Source of the DNA: Mycobacterium kiyosense
GTDB lineage: Bacteria > Actinomycetota > Actinomycetes > Mycobacteriales > Mycobacteriaceae
Assembly: GCA_021654635.1 (NCBI GenBank)
Contig: AP025179.1
Coordinates: forward strand, 6,262,001-6,326,000
Direction of reading: 5' to 3'
DNA: 64,000 bases
Program-made: the position numbers and the translations under genes
Notes under the pieces: generated by a model
Told to the model about the DNA's origin: nothing
Databases searched by the model: none
The model's input: the letters and a program-made list of their open reading frames with translations, nothing else
Shown: piece by piece, positions 21,779 through 31,739 of the stretch
Position numbering within the stretch: the first letter of the stretch is position 1
How the letters are laid out: each line of letters starts with the position of its first letter

Positions 21779-23308
21779 ATGAACGAGCCCCAGGAATTCC
21801 TGCGTAATCGAGTGCGGGCCGATCAACCGGCGACCCCGCATCCGCCGGTTCCACGGCGGGAGGCCGCGCGACCGGTCCCGGCACCGGGTTTTCGCCGCCA
21901 CCCACTCCGGTCCGGCCTGCGCAGCCGGCGCCCCGCCCGGCCCCACCGCCGCCGGCCCCACCGCCGCCGAGCGGGGACGCGCCACCGCCGCCACCACCCC
22001 AACCGAGGCAACGTCAGCCTCAACGGACGAGACTAAAACACCTCCCGCGCCACCGCGCGTGGACCAGCCACCCCGCCCGGCGCCACCGCACCAGCAGGAA
22101 CCCCGGCCCCGCAGTTCGTGCCGCCACCGGCACCGGAGGCACCGAAACCGCCCGCCGCACCGCACTCCGAGCCGGCCCCGAGGCCCCCACTTCCGCCTGC
22201 GTCGTCGCACCCGATGCCGGCTCCGCCGTTGGCACCGCCGCACGGCGGCGCGCCGGCACCCGCGCCACAGCACCGCCCGCCGGCCCCGCCCTACCGTCCG
22301 GCGGCCGCGCCGCCGCCGTCGCCGAGCCTGCCGGCGTCCTCGTCGGCGCCCCCGCGGCCGAGTTCATGGCAGGGCACCGGCGCGGGCCCGGTGCGCACCG
22401 CATCCCAGCCGACCGAGCGCGGCTGGCGGCGCATGGTGCGGGTGGCCACGTTCGGGCTCGTCACGCCCGGCCCGTCCGCCGCGCAACGGGACATCGCGCA
22501 GTTCGAAGCGGCAATCCGCACCGCCCTGCACGGCAATCACAAAGTCGGCGTCCTGGGCAAAGGCGGCGTCGGGAAGACGTCGGTGGCCGCCAGCGTCGGC
22601 TCGATCCTTGCCGAGCTGCGCCAGCAGGATCGCGTCGTCGCCATCGACGCCGACACCGCTTTCGGCCGGCTGAGCAGCCGCATCGACCCCCGCACCACCG
22701 GCTCGTTCTGGGAACTCACCGCGGACAAGAACCTGCAGTCGTTCGCGGACATGACCGCTCGGGTGGGCCGCAACGCGGCCGGTCTCTACGTCTTGGGCGG
22801 TGAGCCGGTTTCGGGTCCGCGCCGGGTGCTCGATCCGGCGGTCTACCGGGAAGCCGCCCTGCGCCTGGATCGCCACTTCGCGATCTCGGTGATCGACTGC
22901 GGATCCACGATGGATGCGGCGGTCACGCAGGAAGTGCTGCGCGACCTCGACGCATTGATCGTGGTGTCCTCGCCGTGGGCGGACGGGGCCGCCGCCGCGG
23001 CCAAGACCGTGGAATGGCTGGCGGATCACGACCTGCGCCACCTGCTGCACCGCAGCGTGGTGGTGCTCAACGACTCCGACGGCCACGCCGACAAGCGCAC
23101 CCGGTCGTTGCTGGCACGCGAGTTCGTCGATCACGGCCAGCCGGTGGTGGAGGTGCCCTTCGATCCCCACCTGCGGCCCGGCGGCGTCATCGACGTCACC
23201 AACGAGATGGCGCCGGCGACGCGACTGAAATTTCTGCAAGTCGCCGCCACCATCACCGGCTACTTCGCCTCGCGGGCCGACGCCGGGCGGGAACGACCCG
23301 GCGCCTGA
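21779..23308 (+). CDS. MinD/ParA-like ATPase with Pro-rich N-terminus (Rv3860-like), frameshifted
   Basis: The C-terminal 270 residues form a MinD/ParA-type (deviant Walker) ATPase: P-loop KVGVLGKGGVGKTSVAASVGS, RVVAIDADTAFGRLS, SVIDCGSTMDAAV, and an Ala/Leu-rich end. It resembles EspI and the ESX-2 MinD-like protein in this window. A long Pro/Ala-rich N-terminus starts MNEPQEFLRNRVRADQP. The coding frame changes three times in the Pro-rich part (near 21888, 22025 and 22108), each fitting loss of one base, and the third restores the original frame; the third lies in a CCCC run. Read through these, the gene is about 1.53 kb. An uncorrected reading starts only at 22118. Role in secretion is inferred from location. 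Confidence 0.75.
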
Positions 23309-23433
23309 CCACGCGAAGCTGACGAATCGAGCAGCCGCCGACGGCGCGAGAAGACATCCAATCTCTCACGCCGCCAACGTATTTCGCAGTTTCCGTTACC
23401 CCGGCCGCTGGACGCCGCCCGGCGGGCACCGGG

Positions 23434-23724
23434 TCATGCCGATTGGGCGGTCACCCGCTCACGAACCGCGAGCCCGTTGCGCTCGGCCAGCGAACGCAGC
23501 TGGTTGAGCGCGAAGGTCCGGGCACGGCCCGAGTCGGGGATCACCACACCGGCCCACAGGCCTTCGGCGCCGGGTAGTTCCACCGCTTCCTTGGCGCACA
23601 GCCAACGGCGGGGGCACGCCCGGCACAGCGTCTTGGCCTCCGCGTCGGGAGTCGTCGTCCAACGGTCGGGGTCTTGGGTGCACACGCCGAGCTGCGGGAC
23701 CTCATACAGAGTCGTAGCAGTCAT
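23434..23724 (-). CDS. whiB6: WhiB6, iron-sulfur transcription factor
   Basis: WhiB proteins bind a redox- and NO-sensitive 4Fe-4S cluster and work with the housekeeping sigma factor. WhiB6 controls ESX-1 genes in M. marinum and Mtb. The 96-residue product has the four cluster cysteines (15, 34, 37 and 43, the latter three as CRACPRRWLC) and the G-L-W-A-G turn at 55-59, followed by a basic C-terminus. I chose the ATG at 23724, preceded by GGAGGAACG; an upstream in-frame ATG at 23742 overlaps that ribosome site. A PhoP-type box lies about 170 bases upstream. Mtb WhiB6 (Rv3862c) is annotated somewhat longer. Confidence 0.92.
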   Translation of the reverse strand: MTATTLYEVPQLGVCTQDPDRWTTTPDAEAKTLCRACPRRWLCAKEAVELPGAEGLWAGVVIPDSGRARTFALNQLRSLAERNGLAVRERVTAQSA

Positions 23725-24157
23725 GTCTTTACGTTCCTCCAAAAACGTTGCGGGTTGTGCCCCTCCGGTTCAGAAGGTTATAGCACCAACCGTTGCAGTG
23801 CAACAGTTCATTTCCATGACACCGGCTGGGCGCTATGACTTTGCCAAAAGGTCGCAGACCGTAGCGGCCAAACCTTCGGTTACCTGGGGGATTTGCTGTC
23901 AATTAGCTGTAAAACCCCTGCTGATCGGCTGTCCAACGACTAGCAGGAGGCCGGGGAGCGGTTCTGGTAACTGCCGCTGGCGCGGCGATAACCGTAGCGT
24001 TGAGCACGTTCCGGTTCATTCGGAGCGGGTCCGCATCACGTCGGGAAAGTGTAGCGAAGGTATAGCAATAGGCGGGTGCAACGGTTACGCTGTTGGTCAG
24101 CGGTACACGCTTGCGGTCCGCACCGATTGCCGCCGAATGCCGACGAGGAAGCTGCAG
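23725..24157. other. Divergent promoter region whiB6 / Rv3863-like
   Basis: This 433-base gap separates two divergent regulators and is relatively AT-rich. It carries the PhoP-type repeat listed separately. No gene is supportable in it. Several TATAGCA/GTAGCG-like elements between 24050 and 24090 could be promoter -10 sequences for the plus-strand gene, but I cannot place a transcription start. Confidence 0.5.
23895..23912 (-). promoter_or_regulatory. PhoP-type direct repeat upstream of whiB6
   Basis: On the minus strand the sequence reads TTACAGC, four bases (TAAT), then TGACAGC. The PhoP consensus is two TCACAGC repeats with a four-base spacer; each half matches 6 of 7. It points toward whiB6 and ends about 171 bases before its start codon. 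In Mtb, PhoP is known to control whiB6 from its promoter, and a point insertion there alters ESX-1 output in H37Rv. The match here is by sequence only. Confidence 0.6.
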
Positions 24158-25228
24158 ATGCCCAACGCCCAATCGACCGTGGGGCCAGCCGCGCTGGCCG
24201 CGTTCGGGGGCGTCAGGCCGGCCGCGCCCGGCGTCATCCAGGTTGGCGGCCCGTCGCGGGCAACCCGAGCGACCACCCGAGCCGACCTTCGAGTCGCGTC
24301 CCGCGAGGGTCCGCGGCACATCGTCGCACCGCGCGACGGCTCGGTCACCGTCAGCGACAACCCCGACATCGGCGAACCAACTGGAGGCAAGGCGTTGACG
24401 TTCGAAGCCGTCAGGCCGGCGAATTCGCCCGAAGAGCACACGCGCGCGGGTCAGGCCGAGCAGCCGACCGACTCCGCGGACGACCACACCAACGGCCTCG
24501 ATCCCGGCCTGGTCCGGGCCGGCGCGGCCGCCGCGGCGCGGCGGCGGGAACTCGACATCAGCCAGCGCAGCCTCGCGGCCGACGGAATCATCAACGCCGG
24601 CGCGCTGATCTCCTTCGAGAAAGGCCGCAGCTCGCCCCGCGAACGCACTCGGGCCAAGCTCGAGGAAGTGCTGCAGTGGCCCGCTGGAACCATCGCGCGG
24701 ATCCGCGACGGGGCACAACCGGCGCACCAGTCCGCACCCCATCCGGCGCCGCAACCGGTGCCCGACGCCGCCCCCGAATCAGCGCCGCCCGCACAGGGTC
24801 CGGCATCGTTGATCGCCCAGGCCGTGGCCGCCGCGGTGGACACGTGCAGCCTGGCGATCGCGGCACTGCCCTCGCCCCAGGATCCCGAGTTCACCGAGCG
24901 CGCGGCGCCGATCCTCGCCGATTTACGGCAACTCGAAGGCATCGCCGTTCAGGCCACCCGCATCAGCCGTATCACTCCGGAATTGATCAAGGCGATGGGT
25001 GCGGTGCGCCGATATCACGACCAATTGATGACGCTGGGCGCAACGGCACCCGGCGCCACACTGGCGCAGCGGCTGTATGCAGCGCGCCGGCGCGCCAATC
25101 TTTCTACTTCGGAGACGGCACAAGCGGCCGGAGTCACCGAGGAAATGATCGTTCGCGCCGAAGCCGAAGAACCTTTACCGGCCGAGACCGCCGCGGCGAT
25201 CGAAACGCTTATCAGCCAAATCAATTGA
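24158..25228 (+). CDS. Rv3863-like helix-turn-helix protein beside ESX-1
   Basis: The 356-residue product corresponds to Mtb Rv3863, an unstudied protein encoded just before espE. Residues around 115-170 (ARRRELDISQRSLAADGIIN and following, then PRERTRAKLEEVLQWPAG) form an XRE-like helix-turn-helix. A second similar unit is at the C-terminus (LAQRLYAARRRANLSTSETA and following). Between them lies a Pro/Ala linker. This suggests DNA binding, possibly regulation of the ESX-1 operon. I chose the ATG at 24158, preceded by GAGGAA; Mtb has a similar start region (STVGPA). An alternative ATG lies at 24137. No signal peptide. Confidence 0.78.
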   Translation: MPNAQSTVGPAALAAFGGVRPAAPGVIQVGGPSRATRATTRADLRVASREGPRHIVAPRDGSVTVSDNPDIGEPTGGKALTFEAVRPANSPEEHTRAGQAEQPTDSADDHTNGLDPGLVRAGAAAAARRRELDISQRSLAADGIINAGALISFEKGRSSPRERTRAKLEEVLQWPAGTIARIRDGAQPAHQSAPHPAPQPVPDAAPESAPPAQGPASLIAQAVAAAVDTCSLAIAALPSPQDPEFTERAAPILADLRQLEGIAVQATRISRITPELIKAMGAVRRYHDQLMTLGATAPGATLAQRLYAARRRANLSTSETAQAAGVTEEMIVRAEAEEPLPAETAAAIETLISQIN

Positions 25229-25467
25229 GCTGCCCTCCGGTGCCGCGGCGCGCTCTCGCGGCACCGAGGCTGCTCGACGGATGGCGCGCCGACAATACCG
25301 CCAAGCCCAGCCCGGCCGATTCCGCATACGCCCGAAAAGCACGGCGCAGCCTGAAAATTCGTGCATCTAGCCCTGCCACCACGCTGTTAAGCTCGTCCTA
25401 CGGTGCGAAGGTGCATAACGAAAACGAGACCGTGCACTCCAACAAGCCAACGTGAGGAACTCTGCAA

Positions 25468-26709
25468 ATGTCGGGTAGCGCGATATGCAAGACCACCAGT
25501 AACTTCATTTACACTCAACTGTTTTTACTGGGCGACGGCATTCCCGACCCGGGCGACGTTTTCAACGCAGGTTCGGCGCTGTTCAAAGGAGTGGCCGACA
25601 AGATCGGTTTGGCCATTCCGGGCACCAACTGGATCGGTGACGCGGCCACCGCCTATTTGAATCAGAACACCGCCCAACAACTTCGCGCGAAGTTGATGGG
25701 TGAGATCGACGGTCTGACCGGCAACCTGATCTCCAATCAGGCCGAGCACGTGGAAAGCACCCGCAAAGTACTGCGCGCCATGAAGAGCATGGTCGACGGC
25801 GTGTACAAAGCCTGCAAGTGGTGCGAGGACAACCTCTGGATCGTCGGTGACGCCATCTCGGTGGCGATGGCGATCCCGGCGTGCGGGTTGGCGATGACTG
25901 TCGTCGGCGGCGCCCTGCTGTACCTGACGATCATGACCGCCATGAACGCGTTCAACATGATCGGGCTCGGCGGCCGGCTGCTCGACATCTTGACGAACCT
26001 GCCCAGCCTGGCCGGGCTGATCCCCGACATCATCGGCGACATCATCGACACCGTCTGGCCGCCCAAGCTGCCCGACATCCCGATCCCCGGCCTGCCCGAC
26101 ATCCCCGGCCTGCCTGACTTCACCTGGCCGCCCCAGGTCGGCGTCCCCGACTTCACCCTGCCGATACCCGGCCTGCCCGAGTTCCAGTGGCCGTCCATCC
26201 CGGGCCTGCCCGACTTCGGCGGCAGCCTGCCCGACCTGGGCGGCCTCATCCCCGGCTTCCCCAGCCTGCCCGGGTTGCCCGGCATCCCCGACCTATTCCC
26301 CGGGCTACCCGGACTCGGCGATCTATTCCCCGGCGTCGGCAACATGGCAAAACTGCCCACCTGGACCGAATTGGCCGCGCTACCGGACTTTTTGGGTGGT
26401 TTCGCCGGTCTGCCGGCGTTGAGCTTCAGCAATCTGCTCAGCTTCGCCCAGCTACCGGGCGTCGGGCAGGTCACGTCCACGATGGGCCAGCTGCAACAAC
26501 TCATGGCGGCCGGCGGCGGTCCCGGCCAACTGGGCAGCATGGCCGGCCAACAGGCCCAGATGATTTCCGCCCAGGCCCAACAAGGCAGCCAGCAGGACGA
26601 CTCGGACGACGAGCAGGCGGGTGCGGCCGCCGGAATCGCCGGCGCCGAACGCGCGCCCGTCGACGCGGGAACCGGTGGCGGACAGAGTCCGCCGGGAACC
26701 GTGCTCTAA
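25468..26709 (+). CDS. espE: EspE, ESX-1 secreted/surface protein
   Basis: EspE is an ESX-1 substrate that accumulates on the capsule of M. marinum and is paired with EspF. The 413-residue protein (Mtb Rv3864 is 402) has an N-terminal helical domain with a WxG-type turn (TNWIGDAATAY, about 52-62), helices to about 145, and a hydrophobic stretch (VAMAIPACGLAMTVVGGALL). Residues about 195-290 are a Pro/Gly-rich region with repeated IPGLPDIPGLPDF-like units, then a Gln/Ala-rich tail. The ATG at 25468 follows GAGGAA. It is the first gene of the plus-strand ESX-1 operon, homologous in layout to EspA. Confidence 0.92.
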   Translation: MSGSAICKTTSNFIYTQLFLLGDGIPDPGDVFNAGSALFKGVADKIGLAIPGTNWIGDAATAYLNQNTAQQLRAKLMGEIDGLTGNLISNQAEHVESTRKVLRAMKSMVDGVYKACKWCEDNLWIVGDAISVAMAIPACGLAMTVVGGALLYLTIMTAMNAFNMIGLGGRLLDILTNLPSLAGLIPDIIGDIIDTVWPPKLPDIPIPGLPDIPGLPDFTWPPQVGVPDFTLPIPGLPEFQWPSIPGLPDFGGSLPDLGGLIPGFPSLPGLPGIPDLFPGLPGLGDLFPGVGNMAKLPTWTELAALPDFLGGFAGLPALSFSNLLSFAQLPGVGQVTSTMGQLQQLMAAGGGPGQLGSMAGQQAQMISAQAQQGSQQDDSDDEQAGAAAGIAGAERAPVDAGTGGGQSPPGTVL

Positions 26710-26797
26710 GACTCGGCAATCGGCCTGTAACCAGCCAAAACCATAGCAAGCCAAAGCCATAGCGAGTAGAACCTTAACCGTAGAGGAGGGTTTTCCC

Positions 26798-27109
26798 ATG
26801 TCAGGAGTTCTCGGCGTCGTGCCTTCGTTCCTGAAGGTGCTGTCGGGTATGCAGACCGACATCGCAGGCCAATTCCAGACCGCCACCAGTTCGGTCACCG
26901 GGATCAGCGGGCGAGTCTCGATGACCCATGGTTCGTTCACGTCGAAGTTCAACAACGCGCTGCGCGACGTGGAGACCAACCGTGCCAACACCGGTAAGGG
27001 GGTGCAGGCCGTCAGCAACGGGTTGGCCACCAACCTGCTCTCGGCCGCCAGCGCCTACCTCAAGGCCGACGAAGGTCTGGCCGGCGTCATCGACAAGATC
27101 TTCGGCTGA
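26798..27109 (+). CDS. espF: EspF, ESX-1 substrate partner of EspE
   Basis: EspF is a small helical ESX-1 substrate related to EspC and needed for secretion and virulence in M. marinum. The 103-residue protein equals Mtb Rv3865 in length. It is all-helical with a hydrophobic N-terminus, and near the C-terminus has Y-L-K-A-D, fitting the YxxxD/E type VII secretion signal. The ATG at 26798 is preceded by GAGGAGGG. The stop lies 2 bases before espG1. Confidence 0.92.
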   Translation: MSGVLGVVPSFLKVLSGMQTDIAGQFQTATSSVTGISGRVSMTHGSFTSKFNNALRDVETNRANTGKGVQAVSNGLATNLLSAASAYLKADEGLAGVIDKIFG

Positions 27110-27111
27110 TC

Positions 27112-27948
27112 ATGGCCGGTCCGCTCGCTTCCGGCCGCGCGGGCCTGTACGACGACGTCGTCGGGGTCGAGTTGACCATCGACGGCATGCTGGTGATCGC
27201 CGATCGACTGCACCTGGTCGATTTCCCTGTTGCACTGGGGATCCGGCCCAACATCCCGCAAGAGGATCTGCGCGCTGTCGTATGGGACCAGGTGCAACGC
27301 GATCTCACCGGGCAGGGCGTGCTGGACCACAACGGCCTGCCGCATCCGGCTGTCGCCGCCATGGTCGACACGATCAGCAGGGCCGACCGCACCCTGGAGT
27401 GCCGCTGGTGGCGACGCGACCGGGGCGTGATGGTGCGATTCGTGGTGTGCCGCAGGGGCGAAACCCACGTGGTCGCGGCCCGCGACGACGACCTGCTGGT
27501 GTTGCGGCTGGTCGCTGCCCAGGTCGGTCTGGCGGGAATGCTGACGACCGTGCTGGGGCCGGCCGATCCGGCCAACGTCGAACCGCTGACGGGGCTGGCC
27601 CACGAGTTGGCCGAGTGCACCACGGCCGCGCAGCTGACTCGGCACGGCGTCGCGCCCGCCCAGGCCCGCATCTTCAGCGAGATCGTCAGCAACCCGACCG
27701 GTTGGGTGGAGATCGTGGCCAGCCAACGCAATCCCGGCGGCACCACCGCCACCACCCCGGCGGCCGCGGGTGTGCTCGACTCCGAGCACGGCCGGCTGGT
27801 GTCGCTCCCGCGGCGCGTGGGTGGCGAACTGTACGGGAGTTTCCTCGCCGGCACGCAACAGAATCTGCAGCGGGCGCTGGACAGCCTGGTCGAGCTGTTA
27901 CCGGCCGGCTCTTGGTACGACCACGCCGAAGCCGCCGCATCAGGCTGA
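27112..27948 (+). CDS. espG1: EspG1, cytosolic PE/PPE chaperone
   Basis: EspG proteins bind the hydrophobic tip of cognate PE-PPE dimers in the cytosol and keep them soluble for export. The 278-residue product (Mtb Rv3866, 283) has the family beginning DDVVGVELTIDGMLVIADRLHL and the late segment RVGGELYGSFLAGTQQN. No membrane segment or signal. The start ATG follows espF by two bases, indicating coupled translation. The expected client here is PPE68; its usual PE35 partner is not encoded beside it. Confidence 0.92.
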   Translation: MAGPLASGRAGLYDDVVGVELTIDGMLVIADRLHLVDFPVALGIRPNIPQEDLRAVVWDQVQRDLTGQGVLDHNGLPHPAVAAMVDTISRADRTLECRWWRRDRGVMVRFVVCRRGETHVVAARDDDLLVLRLVAAQVGLAGMLTTVLGPADPANVEPLTGLAHELAECTTAAQLTRHGVAPAQARIFSEIVSNPTGWVEIVASQRNPGGTTATTPAAAGVLDSEHGRLVSLPRRVGGELYGSFLAGTQQNLQRALDSLVELLPAGSWYDHAEAAASG

Positions 27949-27989
27949 CACACTTTTCGCCAGCCACGAGTTCAGAAAGGGGCGCCACA

Positions 27990-28550
27990 GTGGACCTGCC
28001 CGGGAACGACTACGACACCGACGATCTCGGTGCGCTGGATTTCTCCGGCGGCAGCGCCGCCGAGGAATCGTCGCTGGACGCGCTCAGCGACTATGCACCG
28101 CCCGTCGGGGACACCGAATCCGGTGACAGTGGAACGGAACTGGACGCCCTTGCCGGTCTGACGGAACACCAGGACGAGCCCGACCTTGCGTTGTTCACGG
28201 TGACCAACCCGCAGGGTTCGGTGTCGGTGACGGCGCTGATGGACGGACGCGTCCAGCACATCACCGTGACCGACAAAGCCTCGAGCATGTCCGAGTCCGC
28301 GTTATCGGAGGAGATCTTCGTGATCGCCGACCTGGCTCGGCAGAAGGCCCGGGCCGCCCAGCACACGTTCATGGTGGAGAACATGAGCGAGATGACCGGT
28401 GACGGCGACGCGCAGAACAACCTGCTGCACGAGTTCGTCGGGATGACGCTGAACCTGCCGACCCCGGAAGAGGCGGCGGCCCGCGAGGCCGAGGTCTTCG
28501 CCACCCGCTACGAGGTGGACTACACCGCCCGGTACAACGGTGATCAATGA
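27990..28550 (+). CDS. espH: EspH, ESX-1 accessory protein
   Basis: EspH is a YbaB-like-fold cytosolic protein; in M. marinum it stabilises and helps export EspE and EspF. The 186-residue product (Mtb Rv3867, 183) has an acidic, disordered first 60 residues (DYDTDDLGALDFSGG) and a folded part from about 68 (ALFTVTNPQGSVSVTALMDG) to 150. The GTG at 27990 is preceded by AAAGGGG. Its stop overlaps the eccA1 start by four bases (ATGA), so the two are coupled. Confidence 0.9.
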   Translation: MDLPGNDYDTDDLGALDFSGGSAAEESSLDALSDYAPPVGDTESGDSGTELDALAGLTEHQDEPDLALFTVTNPQGSVSVTALMDGRVQHITVTDKASSMSESALSEEIFVIADLARQKARAAQHTFMVENMSEMTGDGDAQNNLLHEFVGMTLNLPTPEEAAAREAEVFATRYEVDYTARYNGDQ

Positions 28551-30277
28551 CTGATCGCCTGGCCGGTCTGTTCGACAGTGCCGTCGGCATGCTGCCGTTG
28601 TCGGAGGCACGTTCACTCGATTTGTTCACCGAGATCACCGATTACGACGAGTCAGCGTGTGACGCCTGGGTGGGCCGGATCCGGTGCGGCGACACCGACC
28701 GGGTGACGCTGTTCCGGGCCTGGTACTCGCGCCGCAACTTCGGCCAACTTTCGGGGTCCGCACAGATCTCGATGAGTGCGGTGAACGCACGGGTCGCCAT
28801 CGGCGGGCTCTACGGCGACATCACCTACCCGGTCACGTCCCCGCTCGCCGTCACCATGGGATTCGCGGCATCCGAAGCGGCCCAAGGTAATTACGCCGAC
28901 GCGCTGGAGGCCCTCGACGCGATGGCGCCAGGAGCGGCGGGCGGGTCCGAGCACCTGGTGTCCTGGCTCAAGGCGGTGATCTACGGCGCCGCCGAACGCT
29001 GGACCGACGTGATCGACCAAGTCAAGGGCGCCGGCAAGTGGCCGGACAAGTTCCTCACCGGCGCCGCCGGGGTCGCGCACGGGGTGGCCGCAGCCAACCT
29101 GGGCCTGTTCACCGAGGCCGAGCGGCGGCTCACCGAGGCCAACGACTCGCCCGCCGGGGAGGCATGCGCGCAGGCCATCGCGTGGTTTTTGGCGATGGCG
29201 CGGCGCAGCCAGGGCAACGAAGACGCGGCAGTGGCGCTGCTGGAGTGGCTGCAGACCACCCATCCGGACCCCAAAGTGGCTGCAGCACTGAAAGATCCGA
29301 CCTACCGGCTGAAGACGACGACGGCCGAGCAGATTGCCTCCCGCGCGGATCCGTGGGATCCGGGCAGTGTGGTGACCGACAACTCCGGCCGCGAGCGGCT
29401 GCTGGCCGAAGCCCAGGCCGAACTGGATCGCCAGATCGGCCTGTCCCGGGTCAAGACGCAGATCGAGCGCTACCGGGCGGCAACCCTGATGGCCCGGGTG
29501 CGCGCCGCCAAGGGCATGAAGGTGGCGCAACCCAGCAAGCACATGATCTTCACCGGCCCACCCGGCACCGGCAAGACGACGATCGCGCGGGTGGTGGCCA
29601 ACATTCTGGCCGGACTGGGGGTCATCTCCGAACCGAAGCTCGTGGAGACCTCCCGCAAGGACTTCGTCGCGGAATACGAGGGGCAGTCAGCGGTCAAGAC
29701 CGCCAAGACGATCGACCAGGCTCTGGGCGGTGTGCTGTTTATCGACGAGGCGTATGCGCTGGTTCAGGAGCGCGATGGCCGCACCGACCCGTTCGGCCAG
29801 GAGGCGCTGGACACCCTGCTGGCCCGGATGGAGAACGACCGCGACCGACTGGTGGTGATCATCGCCGGATACAGCAACGACATCGACCGGCTGCTGGAGA
29901 CCAACGAAGGGCTCCGTTCGCGCTTCGCCACCCGGATCGAATTCGACACCTACAGCCCCGACGAACTCCTCGAGATCGCCAAAGTCATTGCCAAAGACAA
30001 TGACTCGATGTTGAGTCCCGAAGCCGCCGACGAATTCCTCAACGCGGCCAAGGAACTGCACGACCGCACCCTGCGCGGCCGGCCGGCCCTCGACATCGCC
30101 GGGAACGGCCGTTACGCAAGGCAATTGGTCGAGGCCGCCGAGCAGTGCCGGGACATGCGGCTGGCGCAGGGCCTCGACATCGAATCGTTGGATGTGGACC
30201 GACTACAGGAGATCAACGGCACGGACATGGCCGAGGCAATCGCCACGGTGCATGCCCACCTCAACACGAGAGAGTAA
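28547..30277 (+). CDS. eccA1: EccA1, AAA+ ATPase of ESX-1
   Basis: EccA proteins are cytosolic AAA+ ATPases thought to release EspG from PE/PPE clients or otherwise prepare substrates. The 576-residue protein (Mtb Rv3868, 573) has a TPR-like helical N-terminal half (about 1-280) and a CbxX/CfxQ-type ATPase: Walker A GPPGTGKT at 337-344, Walker B VLFIDEAYAL with the DE at 400-401, sensor-type segment VIIAGYSNDIDRLL, and arginine finger region LRSRF. ATGA overlap with espH. The EccA2 homolog is encoded at 54462. Confidence 0.95.
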   Translation: MTDRLAGLFDSAVGMLPLSEARSLDLFTEITDYDESACDAWVGRIRCGDTDRVTLFRAWYSRRNFGQLSGSAQISMSAVNARVAIGGLYGDITYPVTSPLAVTMGFAASEAAQGNYADALEALDAMAPGAAGGSEHLVSWLKAVIYGAAERWTDVIDQVKGAGKWPDKFLTGAAGVAHGVAAANLGLFTEAERRLTEANDSPAGEACAQAIAWFLAMARRSQGNEDAAVALLEWLQTTHPDPKVAAALKDPTYRLKTTTAEQIASRADPWDPGSVVTDNSGRERLLAEAQAELDRQIGLSRVKTQIERYRAATLMARVRAAKGMKVAQPSKHMIFTGPPGTGKTTIARVVANILAGLGVISEPKLVETSRKDFVAEYEGQSAVKTAKTIDQALGGVLFIDEAYALVQERDGRTDPFGQEALDTLLARMENDRDRLVVIIAGYSNDIDRLLETNEGLRSRFATRIEFDTYSPDELLEIAKVIAKDNDSMLSPEAADEFLNAAKELHDRTLRGRPALDIAGNGRYARQLVEAAEQCRDMRLAQGLDIESLDVDRLQEINGTDMAEAIATVHAHLNTRE

Positions 30278-30280
30278 GAC

Positions 30281-31726
30281 ATGGGGCTTCGCCTGACCAC
30301 CAAGGTCCAGGTCAGCGGCTGGCGCTTCCTGCTCCGCCGCGTCGAGCACGCGATCGTGCGGCGCGACACCCGCATGTTCGACGATCCGTTGCAGTTCTAC
30401 AGCCGGTCGGTATGGCTGGGCGTCGTGATCGCGGTGGTGATCCTGGTGGGCGCGGGTCTGCTGGCGTACTTCAAACCTCAGGGAAAGCTCGGCAACACCA
30501 CCCTGTTGACCGACCGGAGCACCAACGAGCTGTACGTGATCGTCTCGGGGCATATGCACCCGGTCTACAACCTGACCTCGGCGCGGCTGGTGCTGGGCAG
30601 CCCGGCCAACCCCGCCGCCGTGAAGTCCTCCGAACTGAGCAAGATGACGCTGGGCCAGACCCTGGGCATCCCCGGCGCGCCCTATGCGACACCGGTGTCC
30701 GGCGGCAACAACTCGGTGTGGACGTTGTGCGACACCGTGTCCCGCGCTGACAGTGCCGCGCCGGTGGTGCAGACCTCGGTGATCGCGATGCCGTTGCAGA
30801 TCGATCCCACCGTGGACCCGGTCGACTCGAACGAGGCCCTGCTGGCGACCTACCAGGGCCAGCAGTGGATTATCACCGAAAAGGGCCGCCACGCAATCGA
30901 TCTCAACGACCGCGCACTCACCTCCGCGATGGGGATACCGGTCGACGCCAAGGCCGTGCCCATCTCCGAGGGGATGTTCAACGCGCTGCCCAGCCAAGGC
31001 AATTGGCAGCTGCCACCGATCCCGGACGCGGGCGCGCCCAACACCCTGGGGTTGCCCGACGAATTGGTGATCGGCTCGGTGTTCCTGATCCACGCGGAGA
31101 AAGGACCGCACTACTACGTGGTGCTGCCCGACGGCATTGCCATGGTGAACTCCACCACCGCGGCGGCACTGCGCGCCACCCAGTCCCACGGACTCATCGC
31201 TCCCCCGGCGGTGGTACCCAGCGTCGTGGTGAGAATCCCCGAGCGCGTCTATCCCTCACCGCTTCCCGACGAACAACTCAAGATCCTGGCCCGGCCCGCC
31301 GAACCCACGCTGTGCTGGGCCTGGGAACGCGCCTCCGGGGACCAGGCACCCAAACAGACGGTGCTCTCCGGTCGGCATCTGCCGATATCGCCGTCCCTGA
31401 TGAACACCGGGATCAAGCAGATTCAGGGAACCGCAACGATTTACATCGACGGCGGCAGGTTCGTACGGCTGCAGTCACCGGATCCGCGGTTCGGCGAATC
31501 GATGTACTACATCGACCCCGAAGGGGTGCGGTACGGAGTGCCCAACGCCGACGCGGCGAAGGCCCTCGGCCTGAGTTCGCCGAAAACCGCTCCCTGGGAG
31601 ATCATTCGGCTGCTGGTGGACGGTCCGGTGCTGTCGAAGGAGGCCGCGATGCTCGAACACGAAACCTTGCCCGCCGACCCGACCCCCCGGAAAGTACCGG
31701 CCGGCACGCCCGGTGTCCCCCAGTGA
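30281..31726 (+). CDS. eccB1: EccB1, core ESX-1 membrane component
   Basis: EccB is part of the inner-membrane type VII complex, with one membrane helix and a large periplasmic domain. The 481-residue protein (Mtb Rv3869, 480) starts [20 protein letters not shown], has its helix at about 43-65 ([21 protein letters not shown]), and then the extended periplasmic domain of repeat modules around a central beta domain. Two cysteines (in WTLCDTV and TLCWAWE) probably form the family disulfide. It lies 3 bases after eccA1. Confidence 0.95.
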   Translation: MGLRLTTKVQVSGWRFLLRRVEHAIVRRDTRMFDDPLQFYSRSVWLGVVIAVVILVGAGLLAYFKPQGKLGNTTLLTDRSTNELYVIVSGHMHPVYNLTSARLVLGSPANPAAVKSSELSKMTLGQTLGIPGAPYATPVSGGNNSVWTLCDTVSRADSAAPVVQTSVIAMPLQIDPTVDPVDSNEALLATYQGQQWIITEKGRHAIDLNDRALTSAMGIPVDAKAVPISEGMFNALPSQGNWQLPPIPDAGAPNTLGLPDELVIGSVFLIHAEKGPHYYVVLPDGIAMVNSTTAAALRATQSHGLIAPPAVVPSVVVRIPERVYPSPLPDEQLKILARPAEPTLCWAWERASGDQAPKQTVLSGRHLPISPSLMNTGIKQIQGTATIYIDGGRFVRLQSPDPRFGESMYYIDPEGVRYGVPNADAAKALGLSSPKTAPWEIIRLLVDGPVLSKEAAMLEHETLPADPTPRKVPAGTPGVPQ

Positions 31727-31739
31727 GGACCGACATTTC

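Noticed and set aside
22059..22673. Plus-strand Arg/His-rich frame in the MinD-like gene
   Set aside because: It is the out-of-frame reading of a Pro-rich region; only the short part 22030-22105 of that frame fits the corrected protein.
26052..26340. Possible CRISPR-like or DNA repeat in espE
   Set aside because: The repeats are in frame, uneven and protein-level (Pro-Gly-Leu-Pro); no spacers.
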